Below are positions 19,140 to 31,500 of a DNA stretch of 64,000 nucleotides, piece by piece (within the stretch, counting starts at the first letter, position 1; each line of letters opens with the position of its first letter). Source of the stretch: Eunapius fragilis (taxonomy: Eukaryota; Porifera; Demospongiae; Spongillida; Spongillidae); the NCBI GenBank assembly GCA_963681505.1, contig OY811975.1, positions 8,126,135-8,190,134 on the forward strand, given 5' to 3'. The position numbers and the translations under genes were made by a program. The notes beneath the pieces were generated by a model. That model had not been told where the DNA came from, did not search any database, and saw nothing but the letters and a program-made list of their open reading frames with translations.

Positions 19140-20985
19140 TTATACTGTTTCACCTAGCCCTGCGGATACACATTAGAATTATCATTGGGATATATATATA
19201 TTTATTTATAATACTATATATACACACAAACGCTGATAAAAGGCACTATGACAAACTAAGTTTCGTTCCTATACCACCCAGAGAACGACTCCTCACGAAT
19301 CCATCAATCTGTTGTGTGTATTAAGAATACTCCCAACTATGCAAGAGGTACTCACCTACGCTATTGTATCACACTTGACGGAAGTACCAACTATAAATAA
19401 GTACACATATATAAAGAAATTCACACAACAGTATTATTTCGTTCGCGTTATTAGATACTTAGCTTCTCATAATACTCGATAACTGTATGTAGGAATAATC
19501 TGACCGTTTTCAAAATCACTGGGAGCGGGTGGGGGCGGGGGTGTAACGAATATTAAAGTACTGAATCAATAGAGACAACTCCACTACATACACTCCAAAT
19601 TGGAAGCGACATGTGAACACTCGTACAGGTGTATATGATTTTTAACCCTATCACCGACGGTGCCTCAAAAGGTCCCCCCGGACCACCTGTGGTTGTCGCA
19701 GGCGGTATCCCTCTGCCTCAACACTGAGGTACTACTCACTGTACTGTATGCTGTTCACATAAAATACACAAATGGTTCAGCAGCTATCTGAGGCAGCTAG
19801 AGACGGACGTAGCCATCAACCGCAAGGTTAAAAAAGTAAAAGCGATGGTTGCGTTAAGAATGGAAGAATTGGAAGACGACTACCTCATCTTGTAATCAAA
19901 CAGTACACGTTTGCGTTTAATATTTTTGGCTTGCCCCTATAGAATCTAGCTCTGTGAAGTATAACGCTTCAATAGAAGCGTTATAAATGTATGCATGGCA
20001 TATGGAAAATGTAACTGCATAGAATACATGCTTCATTTTCTTGACTCATCAATCATGCAGTTATTGACATACATGCAGTTACAGTGTTCACCTGTATATT
20101 ATACATTCACTGAAAAATGATACATGTATTAATATTTTGCATACCATATTATCTATCACATTATTGTTTAATTTACAAAGAGAACATGTGTGTGTATGTG
20201 TGTGTGTGTGTGATTGCTGTATACGGAATATTTGCAGAGTTGGGCACATATAACCTTTGCAGAAATAGAGAGAATCCTTTTTTACCTGCGACCACTGGAA
20301 CTAAACATGGCCATTATGAAGTGCAATTAATTAATTGACGTTGTCACAACAGGCATCTGCTTACTTGAGAAAGTTACAGCTCATGGAGAATTATATGAAA
20401 GAAAACAATTGGCAATCTCTCAAATCTTGGGCCACTCACAGTAAAAATGGATTGATGCATGTCACTAAAAATTAAGAATAGACCCTCAATATCTCAAATA
20501 TCAGGGGCCTATTCTCAATTCCTGATGGCATGCATCAATCAGAATTTGCTGAGCTGAAGCAGAAATCATTGCAGCAGCATGATTCATGCTTGAAACAATA
20601 CTTACATTTGCTCAGTATGCATGCATGGATCAAGCTACAAGTGGCTAAGGTTTGAGCCAAAGCAGAATCCCTTTGTGTTCTCAAGCATGAAGCAGTTTAT
20701 ATATATATATAATTATATATGTATATATATAGCCATGAACAACCACTTCGAGTCTGTGAATAACTTACTTGTGCCTGAAATATTCGTGAGGCCACCAAGC
20801 GCAGTAACTGTATAGTTTTGAAAGTCTATATTGCATGTTATACAACCATGCAGGTACCACTTGCTGCAAGTTGTCATCCTGACATTATTCTACCTGGAAT
20901 TGGAATGCAGCAATTTATGATTAATAATGTGTATATAATTGTCACATACAGTGCTTGTGGAAAGCAGTAGCTCACCATTGGTAGT
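19140..20985. other. Upstream region of the NIDO gene; no gene seen
   Basis: Contains the presumed promoter of the minus-strand NIDO gene just above 19139, but no core element can be called. TA-rich tracts lie near 19190-19220 and 20700-20730, and a short TG run near 20187-20212. Confidence 0.4.
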
Positions 20986-20987
20986 CC

Positions 20988-21016
20988 TCCCCCCCCCCCC
21001 CCCCCCCCCCCCCCCC
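20988..21016. repeat. Poly-C tract
   Basis: A run of about 29 C residues, followed by GGACCACTT-type repeats up to 21120. Confidence 0.9.
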
Positions 21017-21151
21017 TTCCTCCGGACCACTTACGGCACCGCAAATGGTCCGGGCTGAGGGACCACCCACGCCACCGTAGGCAGTCCACACTGACCACTT
21101 GTGGTGCCGTATATTAAATGTTAAGTGGTCAGAGAGGGCCATTATTAGGGG

Positions 21152-22315
21152 CAGTGTTGCCGCGGTTGGACCGTCAACCGTGAAAACCGGCAATCAGCCG
21201 ATACGGTTGGCCTGACCGTGTCCGTGACCGCCAGAAAAAATGCATGACGTAATACTGGTCGCGAACACTAAACCGCCAGTTTTTTTAGCAAAATAACCGG
21301 GAACCGTAAAAATTTACACGGTTACCAAGTATACTTTTGCAGTACTCGTGATCGGAGCCTGTCATGCAGGACCAGCATGGAGGTGTGAACAACTCATGCA
21401 GGCAAAAGCCTGCCCCTGCCAGTGAGGTGTTGCTACTGACAAGTACATGCATGCCTAGCATTCATGTGATTACATGTATATGCCAGTTTGGTGAACACTA
21501 TATAAAAGCACATGCATTGATTTTTCTTGCTATTGCCGTTTGTGTGCAGGGATCTATTACAGAGCCGTTAGCCATACATACGTTGGCGCAAGCGCTAAAG
21601 TCCTCAAGTTTACAGTCTTCCGGATGGAGCAATCTGCAGGATCCAGATCTGAATCAGATGACATATCAGTCAGTGGTGCGGGAGAGCCTCCTGCTGCTAA
21701 GAAGTGAAACAGTGCGGCCCTACTAGTGCAGAACTGAAACCTGCTGACGTTAAGGATACATTGCATCCTTCTGGTCCTATAAGTTTTTGAACGTGTGCTG
21801 TGGAAGTACTATAAGCTCTCTCCTCGCTCTAACTGTGACAAATGGGCTTTGTGTGCTTTATGCCAAAAGGGAGGGGGATTCCTCGCAGTGATGGGTCTAC
21901 TACAAGGATGAAAAAACATCTGATTGATGTTCATATCTCTCAAGTACCTGGCTATTCCAGCTTCCAGTGCGCCCTCTGAGAGAGCATTCTCACAGCTAAA
22001 ACTGATCGTGGAACGAAAAAGATGGCGCATGGATGGAGGAAGGATGGTAAGAGTCATCTTTCCTCGATGTAACAAAATTAAAACTTGTATAAACAGGCCT
22101 TTTAAAGATATTATTCATGTGTTTATTAATATACATGTAAGTATTATTTATGAAACACTCAAGCATCTGGTTCGTCCGTAACCGTCTAGATTTTCCCTGT
22201 AACCGTCAACTTTGACCGGATGGATTGTAAACGGTCAGCTATCGTCCACAAACGTGACCGGGATGATCCGGTACGGTTCGCAGTGATCGTGACCGGATCG
22301 ATCGCTGCAACACTG
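21152..22315 (+). mobile_element. Deleted hAT transposon with 8-bp TSD ATTAGGGG
   Basis: Ends CAGTGTTGCCGCG (21152) and, inverted, CAGTGTTGCAGCG (22315) are typical hAT termini. ATTAGGGG lies directly outside both (21144-21151 and 22316-22323), the 8-bp duplication expected of hAT. The subterminal regions are rich in ACCGTCAACCG and CCGGTACGGTT motifs. Only the C-terminal dimerisation part of the transposase remains. Confidence 0.92.
21930..22075 (+). pseudogene. hAT transposase C-terminal dimerisation fragment
   Basis: Encodes LKYLAIPASSAPSERAFSQL and a following VERKRWRMDGGR, the conserved hAT C-terminal motif. The catalytic part is missing, so this is a deletion derivative mobilised, if at all, in trans. 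A second copy of the same motif is at 46815-46972. Confidence 0.8.
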
Positions 22316-22323
22316 ATTAGGGG

Positions 22324-22890
22324 GGCCGGTTGTGGCTTGACAGGCTAGATATCGGGCATCGTAACGTCGCATGACAATGAATTCCATGTATTATCATAAT
22401 ATAAAAATGATATGGCTACTTTGAAAAACGAGCCAGTAGGAGTAATTTAAATCATTTGTCCCCATTGAGAAGATGTTAAGAACATAATTATCTCACGATG
22501 GCCTTTATTATTGGAAACCATTCATAAGGCTCGATAACATTCAAATCAGGCTTATACTTAGTGTTGCGCAAGGTATATATATATTCTATTATTGGTTAGA
22601 GTTGTTGCCACGAGAAAGGACTTAAGATGCAATAAAATTTTCCAGGAAGCAGTGTTGATTCAATGTTTATACATGTTGGTTCCACGGAACAATTTGGTAC
22701 GGGAGGGACTTTGTCTTTCGCTGAAACAGCACTGTTGTCCAACCGGATAAACTTTTCCGAGAAATAGGTCCACTGATAAGACCCAAAACCAACTTTACGT
22801 TTGGGCCTGCTGTTCATACGTGCACATATACTATTTAAGCAACCCATTTAAGCCAGCATATGCTTAAGTTGCATGTAACCATATAAAGAT
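22324..22890. other. Intergenic, no gene seen
   Basis: AT-rich; no supported frame. Confidence 0.4.
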
Positions 22891-22893
22891 GAT

Positions 22894-22894
<1 letters not shown>

Positions 22895-22949
<55 letters not shown>

Positions 22950-23015
22950 CGCGCGAGCATGTGTTTTTGTATGTGCATTTGCTTGTGCATGTGTTTTGTG
23001 TGTGTGCGTGTGTAC

Positions 23016-23055
<40 letters not shown>
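22895..23055. repeat. Compound TG / GC microsatellite
   Basis: TG repeats (22895-22940), GC repeats to about 22954, then degenerate TG-rich sequence and a second pure TG run at about 23020-23053. Confidence 0.9.
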
Positions 23056-24857
23056 ATGTGTGCGTTAATATGCATGCATTTCCAGTCAGATTGTGTTCCC
23101 AATGTGAATTTTAAATAACAGAACGCTTGTTCTGGTGCCTAGGCTGTATGGGCGTTGAGACTGACCCCCACAGGATGGAGAATGATGGCCATGGCCTCCG
23201 ACATGACAAGATGTGTGAGAAAGTGTGTGTACAATTTGTGTGTGAAGGTTCATGTGTTTATCAGTTTATGTAAATGTATGCACATGTTGAATTTGTAGGT
23301 GTTTCCTCACAACTTGCCTGATACACTGGTGTCACACACATATACACATGTACATACATACATCTTTCCCGGGTGTTCCTTCAGATGTGACCTGCATCCA
23401 GATAGACAATATACACTGGACAAAAAAATGGCTTTACTACGTCTGAACGCTATATGCGTAAAATTTATTGCAAACGTGAAACATCATATTTACGCTCGTA
23501 CTTACACAGACGTAAACATTTATGCAAATATTTACAATACATTTACCGCATACGTAAAGGTACAAACATATTTACATTTTTTTTTACATGTACACAGTGT
23601 TGGATACGAGTTAAATAATGAATATAGATCAACTAGTTGCTTTTTAGTCCAGAGTGAACCTAGATTCACTATGCACTAGGTCTGCAGGGAGAGGGACACT
23701 GCAGGGCACACACCCCTTTGATGAACGAGCTCCTCTGATGCATAGGATGGATGAGCGGAGGAGAGAAAAGGACAGGCGGCATCGCAACCATCCAATGGTT
23801 TGGCTGTAGAATGCGTTCCATTTGGAAGCTAGCCGGTCTGCCAGGCGTTTATAGAAAGTGGTTGCAATTGGACCAGTTCCACCAGTAGTGGAGAGTACAA
23901 TGGGCGTGAAAGAGGCATGCTCTATTTCCCTGATGCGTTGCTCATATGCTCTTTGTTTTTCTTTTTCATGTCTGCGGTAGCAAGCACTGGGTATGGGTGT
24001 GGTGTTAGATGGAGCAAGTTGGTTAAGGACTCTGACGTCAACAAACGTTTTTTCAAAGTGGCCACACCAGAAACCATCAGCTGCAATGTCTGATCTTGCT
24101 CCAATGTCAGTGATGGCAGAGGCAAGTTTGAAAGTTTCCCTAGTATCTGGTTGTAGGGTTGGTTTGATAGTTACATTGTGACACACTTCAGACAGTAAAT
24201 TTGCAGTGAGGTTCCGAATCTCATTGTGGCGTAGGGTAGGAAAACCTCCAAAAGGACATGAGAGTGCATGTTCTACAGTGAATGATTTCCCACAGATGCA
24301 ATGTGAAGGTGTGTTAGGAGGGTCCCATCCATATCTAAGAGCAAGGGCATTGCGAAAGGCACCTTGTGCAAAGCAAAGCCGTGTTCGGAGATAGGAAGAG
24401 TAGTAAGCCAGCTGGAAGCACCCTTCTCTTGAGTGAGAACCATTGATCTCTGGGAAGGCTCAGACAACTGTGGTAATAGGCTTGCTGCTGTGTCTTGGGC
24501 TTGCTGTTGCTTCGATTGATGAATTTGTTTTTTGGCCTGGATTTGTGCCGCAATTACACTGAGTGGATAGTGTGTTTTCTTTTGTAGGATGAGTGACTGT
24601 CATTGAAGCATCAAACTCTATGGCTGACAGATTGGTAGGGATGGTGAAGCCAAGACCACCTAGTCTTGGAGGCAAGAACAAAGGAGTCACCAGGAGGAGC
24701 TCTGCCAGTAAGGGATGGGATAAGGTTTGACCTTATTATGTCTTCATGGGTGTAAAAAATTTGCTTATGTTTGGAACGGTCCTGGCAAGGTAAGTCCATT
24801 GGTGAACCACACTGTGAGTAAAGGCTGCAAAAATCGCATGTGGTTGAGTGATTGCAA

Positions 24858-24885
24858 TTGAACATAAGGTCTGCAGTTGTAGGCA
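24858..24885. repeat. 28-bp target site duplication, left
   Basis: Identical to 25591-25618; starts TTGAACATAAGG and ends GTTGTAGGCA. It is reverse-transcriptase coding sequence duplicated by insertion of copy E. Confidence 0.9.
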
Positions 24886-25590
24886 TAGGTTTTGACCCCG
24901 ACTATGAATTTAATTAAAATCCCGCGACCCTACCGTAGCTTCGCTCCCGACGATCGGATCGTCTAACTTGTTGCGGCAATCAATCTAGAAGTCAAAACTG
25001 AGTAGTTTCGTTTTTGTTTCACGTCGTAGAACCGCGTTGTTGTCGAGAACGAAAAATGCTGCTATCCTCGTTCCCCTTCCAAAAATAATGGGCGGGTCGT
25101 CTGCTTCTTCTTCTTGGGAACTCATAACTCGGGACAGGAACACTTTTCAGAAATGAAAATTGCACCAATAGCTTTAGACTTTGCTGGAGGACTCGCTTTT
25201 AGGGTTTGATACACAAAAGCCTAAAAGCCTATATACGGTCTTATCAAGTCTAATTAAGCAAAAGTACCTATTTGGGTGTTTAAAAAAATTAAGGAAACAA
25301 GTAAATAAAAACATTCTCTCTGAGAAAGTTGGTGGGATATAGGTTTTTGCAGGCAAATAATATACTGGTGTAAAAAGCAAGGAAACAAGTTTTATCCGAA
25401 GGGAAACTGTAATAGTCCTATATTTAGCACAGAAACAGCATATGCCTTAGTCGATGTGTGCTAAATATAGGACTATTACATTTTCCCTTCGGATAAAACT
25501 TGTTTCCTTGCTTTTTACACCAGTATATTATTTGCCTGCAAAAACCTATATCCCACCAACTTTCTCAGAGAGAATGTTTTTATTTACTTG
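24886..25590 (+). mobile_element. Hairpin-tailed element, copy E, with exact 28-bp direct repeat flanks
   Basis: 705 bp: arm 24886-25210, linker, hairpin 25299-25590. Relative to copies C and D its arm starts later (at TAGGTTTTGACC), so it is truncated at the arm end, while the hairpin end (TTTATTTACTTG) is complete. It interrupts relic 3, and the flanking coding sequence is duplicated for 28 bp. It encodes no protein. Confidence 0.9.
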
Positions 25591-25618
25591 TTGAACATAA
25601 GGTCTGCAGTTGTAGGCA
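25591..25618. repeat. 28-bp target site duplication, right
   Basis: Exact copy of 24858-24885, directly after the hairpin end. Confidence 0.9.
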
Positions 25619-25885
25619 CCACTTTGCAACCTTCTTTTGAATAGATTGTGCTACATATGTTTCTGTTCCAAGAGGTGCTCCGAGGTGTGGTCTACCCTCA
25701 CTTGTTATGTTCACATTTGTGCCTAGAAAGGCTGAGGTGGCGGAGGCAATATGTGTATCTTTAACTACTAACCATGTTTTTGTGGCATTGGCATAGTAGC
25801 CATAGGAGGGACCAATGGTAGTGATTTTTTCCCACCATTCTCTTAGTAACGTGATTAATAAACTGCAGAATAAAATTGATGACAC

Positions 25886-26580
25886 TTTGAAAAAGTATGA
25901 AATTTGATTGGCGTTTTACTAGTTATATATCATTAATATTCAAAACAACAAATCAAACTTGAAAAAGCTATATCACCACTACGTTTTTATGAGTTTTAAT
26001 AACGCACCATTAAATAATTCATTACCAAATCAAATAGTGTTATGTACTTCATTTTATACTGGAATAATTTATGATAGTTATTAGAAATATTTACCACATA
26101 ACAGAATTAATAACTTTAAAGCAATGATGGTCTTAAATGTTAATAACTCAGTATTGTACCTAGGAACTTGAAATCAGTACTGTTCCACCGCATATCCAGA
26201 TCGTGTGTTACTTATTATTAGTTACTAAAATCAATTATCGTACAGAGGCTGGAGATATGGTGCCTATTAGAGGAATCACTGGAAATGAACTTTACTTGGC
26301 AAACATACATTATATAAATACTGCAATTATGTCAAGTTTTCTTCTTTGACAGAGATGCTGATTATACTGCAACACCTGTACGTTACAAACGTCTTAGAGA
26401 AAAGGGGACCGTCATTTTAACTCAATAGTAGGTTCACCGAGGGGAAACTTTGAAGGAAACTTTTGGTTCCAATAGTTTTCAATGTTGATACACATAACAA
26501 GTGTTTATTCATGTATACACGTACAGAGAATTCAGGGCATTGTGCAAAGATATAATTATGAGACCCCAGCATGTTTCTAA
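25886..26580. other. AT-rich intergenic, no gene seen
   Basis: No supported frame or repeat. Confidence 0.4.
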
Positions 26581-26585
26581 AAATC

Positions 26586-27080
26586 CTAAAGCTGGATTTA
26601 ATATTCCCGTGGATGGAAATAACTTTCCGTGGTTGGAATTGAACATTTCCTTCAAAGATGGGATTTCAAAAACCCAGGATGGGTTTTTTAATCAAACCTG
26701 GAAATAGGAATCCCAATGCTGAATTAATATTCCCATGGATGGAAGTAACTTCCCATGGTTGGAATTGAACATTTCCTCAAAATATGGGCTTTAAAAAACC
26801 CAGGATAGTTTTTAAATCGAACCTGGAAATAGAAATTTCAATGCTGCATTAATATCCCCATGGATGGAAATAACTTCCCATGGACATTTCCTTCAAAGAC
26901 GGGATTTCAAAAAATCCAGGACAGGTTTTTAAATCCACCATGAAAGTCAAAATCCCAATGTTGGGTTCATTTTCCATGCTGGTATTATTACTTCCATGTT
27001 GGGAATTTACTCTCAATACTGGGAATAATAAAAACCATGCTGGGAATTTGGTTATAAATCCAACCATGCAGGAATAATAA
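26586..27080. repeat. Minisatellite, about 126-bp unit, 3 copies plus tail
   Basis: Units begin near 26590, 26718 and 26843 with GCTG-AATATTCCC/CCATGGATGGAA and each contains GGAATTGAACATTTCC or a deleted form and CCAGGA. A degenerate tail with CATGCTGGGAA motifs follows to 27080. Confidence 0.8.
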
Positions 27081-27299
27081 TTACTGGGAAATTATAGAAA
27101 AACCCATCAATGGGAGTGCGAAACTTCTCCCTGTGGAATGCATCTGTATGAACATGTTTACATACTGCCCTTAACAACGGTAAGCTTTCACTATAGCCAG
27201 CTTGGTAACACTATTTAAAAAACAGAGCAATAACTTCAATTACTACCTCTATACCTAAACTCTACCTTACATGTATATTGATATGTGATATGGGTGCAT

Positions 27300-27440
27300 A
27301 TAATAGTCATGCTGCTGCTCATGCCTGAGGTGGCATGACATTGGAGTGTGGGGGTGGGGGTTAAGTATGGCTCATGCTCATGAGGCGACATAAATGGCAT
27401 TGGGAGTGTGGGGGGTGGGGGATAAGTATGCCTTAATTGG
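27300..27440. repeat. Local direct repeat with G-rich runs
   Basis: Two units of GCTCATG...GGAGTGTGGGGG...TAAGTATG about 75 bp apart. Confidence 0.6.
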
Positions 27441-27688
27441 TGGGTAAAGTACCTCTACCCTGATGAGACCCAACTCACACCTCCCCTCCCCCCAGCTCCT
27501 CCACTACACCCTCACACTTGAAAAGATATCCATGGTTCAAAGCAATCAGGGGCAGGGAGAGGATACTCCCCCTCATAGTATGCCCCCCTAGAGGGCTGAA
27601 TGATCAACGTACGTTATTTCCAAAACAAACAGATCAATTATCTTATATAACCCCACTAACCATGTAGTAACTAAGTGTATATATGGGA

Positions 27689-27919
27689 CAGTGTTCAGCA
27701 AAATCACCCTTCTGGATAGTCTTTCAAGTTTTCATTTTCTGTGAACACCAAATAGCTTCTATCAAATGGTCCTTACACATCCTACATTGGACTATCCATC
27801 ATAAAGTTATTAGGCACTGAATTTATAATTAGCCGTACATTTCAATGCAAGCGTTACTTTTCTTTTGCTTGTCCTGGAAAATTTGATAAAGTATCATAAG
27901 GTGATTTTGCTGGACACTG
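27689..27919. mobile_element. MITE, TIR CAGTGT-CAGCAAAATCACC
   Basis: 231 bp with inverted ends (CAGTGTTCAGCAAAATCACC and GGTGATTTTGCTGGACACTG); the similarity extends about 10 bp further outside. A second, inverted copy lies at 53546-53782. Non-coding. Confidence 0.75.
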
Positions 27920-27960
27920 TCCCACATATACTGATATATTATGCATATGTCTTATGGTCA

Positions 27961-28213
27961 AGGTTACTTTTTGCCATCATGAATTGATATCGATACACGC
28001 ACCCATCCAGGAAATGGTGAGTACTGATCTCCAGGGATTTGTGCCACATCCATCTCTTTGGCACCTTCCCAGATGAGGGAGGTGTACATTGGTGATTGTG
28101 TATTATACCCACCTGCTCCTTTCCCAAAGGCCAGGTCTAAGCATTCTTCAATATTGTCACCAGGCAATGAAGGAATATTAATTAGAATTGCTTTTGCAAT
28201 AATAAACTTACAA
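27961..28213 (-). CDS. Unidentified putative exon downstream of the Roc-COR gene
   Basis: On the minus strand an acceptor-like TTATTATTGCAAAAG is followed by an open frame with SLPGDNIEECLDLAFGKGAG and PFPGWVRVSIS, ending at a stop at about 27940. Composition is globular and it contains no transposon motif I know. It lies after the stop of the Roc-COR gene, so it is either an alternative last exon, part of a neighbouring gene, or chance. Confidence 0.25.
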
Positions 28214-28285
28214 TACACCAGTACCAAAAAATATTGATATAGTACAATACTTATATATATACATTGAAAACTATCCTACACTACT

Positions 28286-28590
28286 CTACATCAGCCCACT
28301 TTCAATATCATCAGCCAGTGTACACAGCCTTATTTCCCTGAACACATCTATCAGTGTTGACCAAGCTACAGGCTGTGCACCCTTACCTTGCAGCCACTCA
28401 CTAAAAATGGCCGTGTTGATCTTCTCAGCATTCTTATTATGTTCATTTTCCAGAGCCTGCACAATAGCTCCAGTTTTATCATTCAAAAGGAATACCCCCA
28501 GACCTGAGTACCCTGCTGCCACTTGAATGGCTAAATTGAATGCATTCTCTTTGCCCTTGAAGCACAATAACTCCCTCAGCTTGGGCTTTG
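28286..28590 (-). CDS. Roc-COR gene last exon: death-like domain
   Basis: 305 nt, enters in phase 1 after a CATAG acceptor, ends at a TAG. It encodes KPKLRELLCFKG, then helices ending in WSTLIDVFREIRLCTLADDI, whose W-x-x-L-I...L-x-x-L-A-x-x-I spacing is that of death domains. Confidence 0.75.
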
Positions 28591-31500
28591 CTATGGATAT
28601 AAAGAACAGTAGGTATAACACTTTATAGCATATAACAAACCATTCCTGAATGTATCATAAATAAGGCTTTACAAACACCTGAACACCCAAACAACTGCCG
28701 TATTTAGAATCATCATAACATCCTCATAATCATGCAAACCCACACCTTCCACCTCCCTGCCCACACAAGCATGATGTTATAATTACTCTTATTAAACAGC
28801 GGCTATTATCATCAAAACATATTGCAGAAACTGACAATGGTAATCAGTTAACAAACCATTCAGTAGGCTTCGTTGCTGTTCTTGGGGAATATTTTCAGTA
28901 CCTGTACAAAGTTAAATCAATGACATTCCATACGTACATATTACAAATACCTTACCATTCACTGCAATAGACACAAGGCGTGGAAGACATGGCTCCACAC
29001 TGGTCCAGTTATTAAGGTGTACCACTTTGTTATTACTGTCCACAACTGTGGGGTTGCTATCTTTGAGAGCATCATTAAAATGAGAGAGCTTAACTCTTGT
29101 CAGTGTATCAAGAGAGCAGCCTTGTGTAAACACAGAGCTAGCCTTACTAGGGTCCACAATGTATTCTGTGGCTGGGATGGATGGAGAGAACTGGCTGAGG
29201 GTGGCCTTGATGGTTTGGAGAACAGGAACCAGTTCAATACAGTTTTTAGGATCAGAGAAGGACATGACCAAGGAGAGACATCTTGATTGCTCCATCAACT
29301 CAATGACAGTGCTCACACCTTTCATACTATTCCAACTAATACCATACCTCCATACTTTGGAATTATTAACATGAATAATTGCATCTTTTTTTTTATCTAC
29401 AAGACATAACTCATGTGCTAGTTTAAGCATGAGTGTATGAAGGAAGCGATTTGGAAAGAAATGATGGATACTGTCAGTATGCAATAGCCATCCAAAGCAT
29501 CTCTCAGGAGTTGCTATGTCACCTGGACCAAAATGTGACCTATCTTCACTTATGAGAGGAGGGAAAAATAACAGATCAGATGATGATGGACCTTGAGGTG
29601 CCATGTTTGTGTTGACACCCTCTAAGTTGATGCGCTGGCATAACTGGAGTTTAATTAGAAACTGAACAATCATTGCTTTGTTGTGGCCAGGGAAGTGACT
29701 CCCAAGTACATCCATTGCAATGATCCCAGTGTGGCTGGCTATGGGGAGGTGCTCTTTGAAGAATGAAGGAGCAAATAAGGCTCCATTGACCTTCTCAAGC
29801 AATATTCCCTGGTCAAGGACTATCCAACTATCATCATTATCAGTATGGAGGAAGACTAAAAATCCCCTTTCTTCCAAGGTGGTCAGAAGAGAGATGATTT
29901 GAGAAGCATTGGCTGGAAGGACTCGTGGTACTTCCTTTTCAAGAAGGGACATGAAATATGACAGAGTTATAACCTCTTTGTCTGAAGGAACCTTGTCATT
30001 CAAGAAAGAATACATCAGATGATTAGTGAGAGAGATGGCTGGAGAACGTTGCCCCACTTTATTATTGATCCTATTCAGCAAACGAAGAAATCTTTTCTGA
30101 ATGACACCACGGCATTTAATGGCATTAAGTGCAATGAACTCTTCAAAGATGTCCTTTTTAAATATATTCTTCCCTAGCTCTTTTATTTTTTCTCCAAGCT
30201 CTGTTAGATAATCCTTCTGAACCTTGTCTACATGTGTGCCTACCGCTATGACAGATGATGGTTGAGGGCATTGGTGACATACATTGCTTATCATGGCAGA
30301 CCAGTAATACATCTGTGCAGTGATCCCAACTATGTCCACACTGGCATTCACCAGCATGAGGAAGGTGGAGGGACTGGTGAGAGAAATGGCCTCCAGTAGA
30401 GAACAGTGACTTGAGTAGTAGGTATGATGGCCTGCTAGGTCATAGAGTATCATGTTGGAGTCAGAGTTCTGAACTTGGTACGAAACAATACCAGCTGTTA
30501 GTGGTTTGGCAACCTCACCAAGATCAGGCTTTAGCTGTAGTGAGGTAATGAATTACTGAGTAATAACCACACCCTTTATCACAGTGCCAAATTGATATTA
30601 TCCGCATTGTGTATTCACCTATCATTTGTGCATTTACGTGTGTTAATGTGCACGTACAAATAATCACAAGATATGAAAATGAAATTTTAATATAAATAAA
30701 ATTGGGGTTGTTAGATCTCTAATGTAACAAAAGCCATTTCTATGTGCTCTGCCCTCGTGTATAAAACTAAAGCTTAGTGTATTGAGATTTTTTTCTATGA
30801 AGAGTTAATTAGAGAGCAGATTCGGAATGCAGGTGAAAAGTTGACCTCAGCCTATGCCAGTTGACCCTTCAGTATCAGTACAAAGGGCATAACCCCATCT
30901 ACCAAACCCCTATGCATGTCGCTATAGTTAGTCGACAGGATACTATGAATGATTCAAAGGCACAGGCTATACTGCACAACTGTGCAACTGCAGGAGATTT
31001 TTTCAGGTGCGTCAAATTGAATTGACTGGGGTGGACCATTTCGAGACAGTTGCGATGGTGACGGCTGGGATGACGCCACTAAACTGATGTGGCAACCATG
31101 GCTAGTGGTGTAAAAAGGAAGGAAACTATGAACGGTCCAATAATAAAATACTCCTATATTTTTCCCATATGTAGGACATCATGCTGTTTGTGTGCGAAAT
31201 ATAGAACTATTACATTTTCCCTTATAATTATTATTAGACCCTTTCCTTCATTTTACGCCATTATTGCTTGCCTCCCAATCCTATATGCCACGAACTTGTG
31301 TAAGTGCGTTTTATTCCTTTACTACAATGAAGATATGAGTACATGACAAAGCTACATTTTCAATCCATGTGTATATACCTATGCTATTTTTGCCATCCAA
31401 AATCGTACCAAAAACAGCGTACCTTATCCCGGCGGTTAATGTCGTACCTTCTCCACTTCATAAGAACATAGGTGGAAGTAGTGCCAATGATGATAATAGC

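Larger units (their letters stand above)
23644..25885 (-). pseudogene. Reverse-transcriptase relic 3 (cnidarian/sponge-type, endonuclease-like C-terminus), split by copy E
   Basis: Minus-strand order: 25885-25619 encodes LREWWEKI, YGYYANATKTWLV and GRPHLGAPLG, the end of an RT palm/thumb. Copy E then interrupts. Coding resumes below 24857 with FAAFTHSVVHQWTYLARTVP, then PRLGGLGFTIP, SWLTTLPISEHGFALHK, a CCHC-like zinc region and finally DIGARSDIAADGF...FVDVRVLN, an endonuclease-like acidic pair, ending RLSFSLLRSSILCIRGARSS. Several frameshifts exist (near 24700, 24470 and 24280). Same overall design as relics 1 and 2, different family. Closely similar proteins are, to my knowledge, common in coral and sponge genomes. 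Dead copy. Confidence 0.75.

Noticed and set aside
21010..21120. CRISPR-like or regulatory repeats in the GGACCACTT-rich stretch
   Set aside because: Short imperfect repeats with no constant spacer length, in animal DNA beside a poly-C tract.
22895..23118. Cys/Val-rich and His/Thr-rich proteins across the TG repeat
   Set aside because: Pure translations of a dinucleotide microsatellite.
29017..29374. Plus-strand frames inside the COR exon
   Set aside because: Antisense shadows of an exon with clear COR homology.
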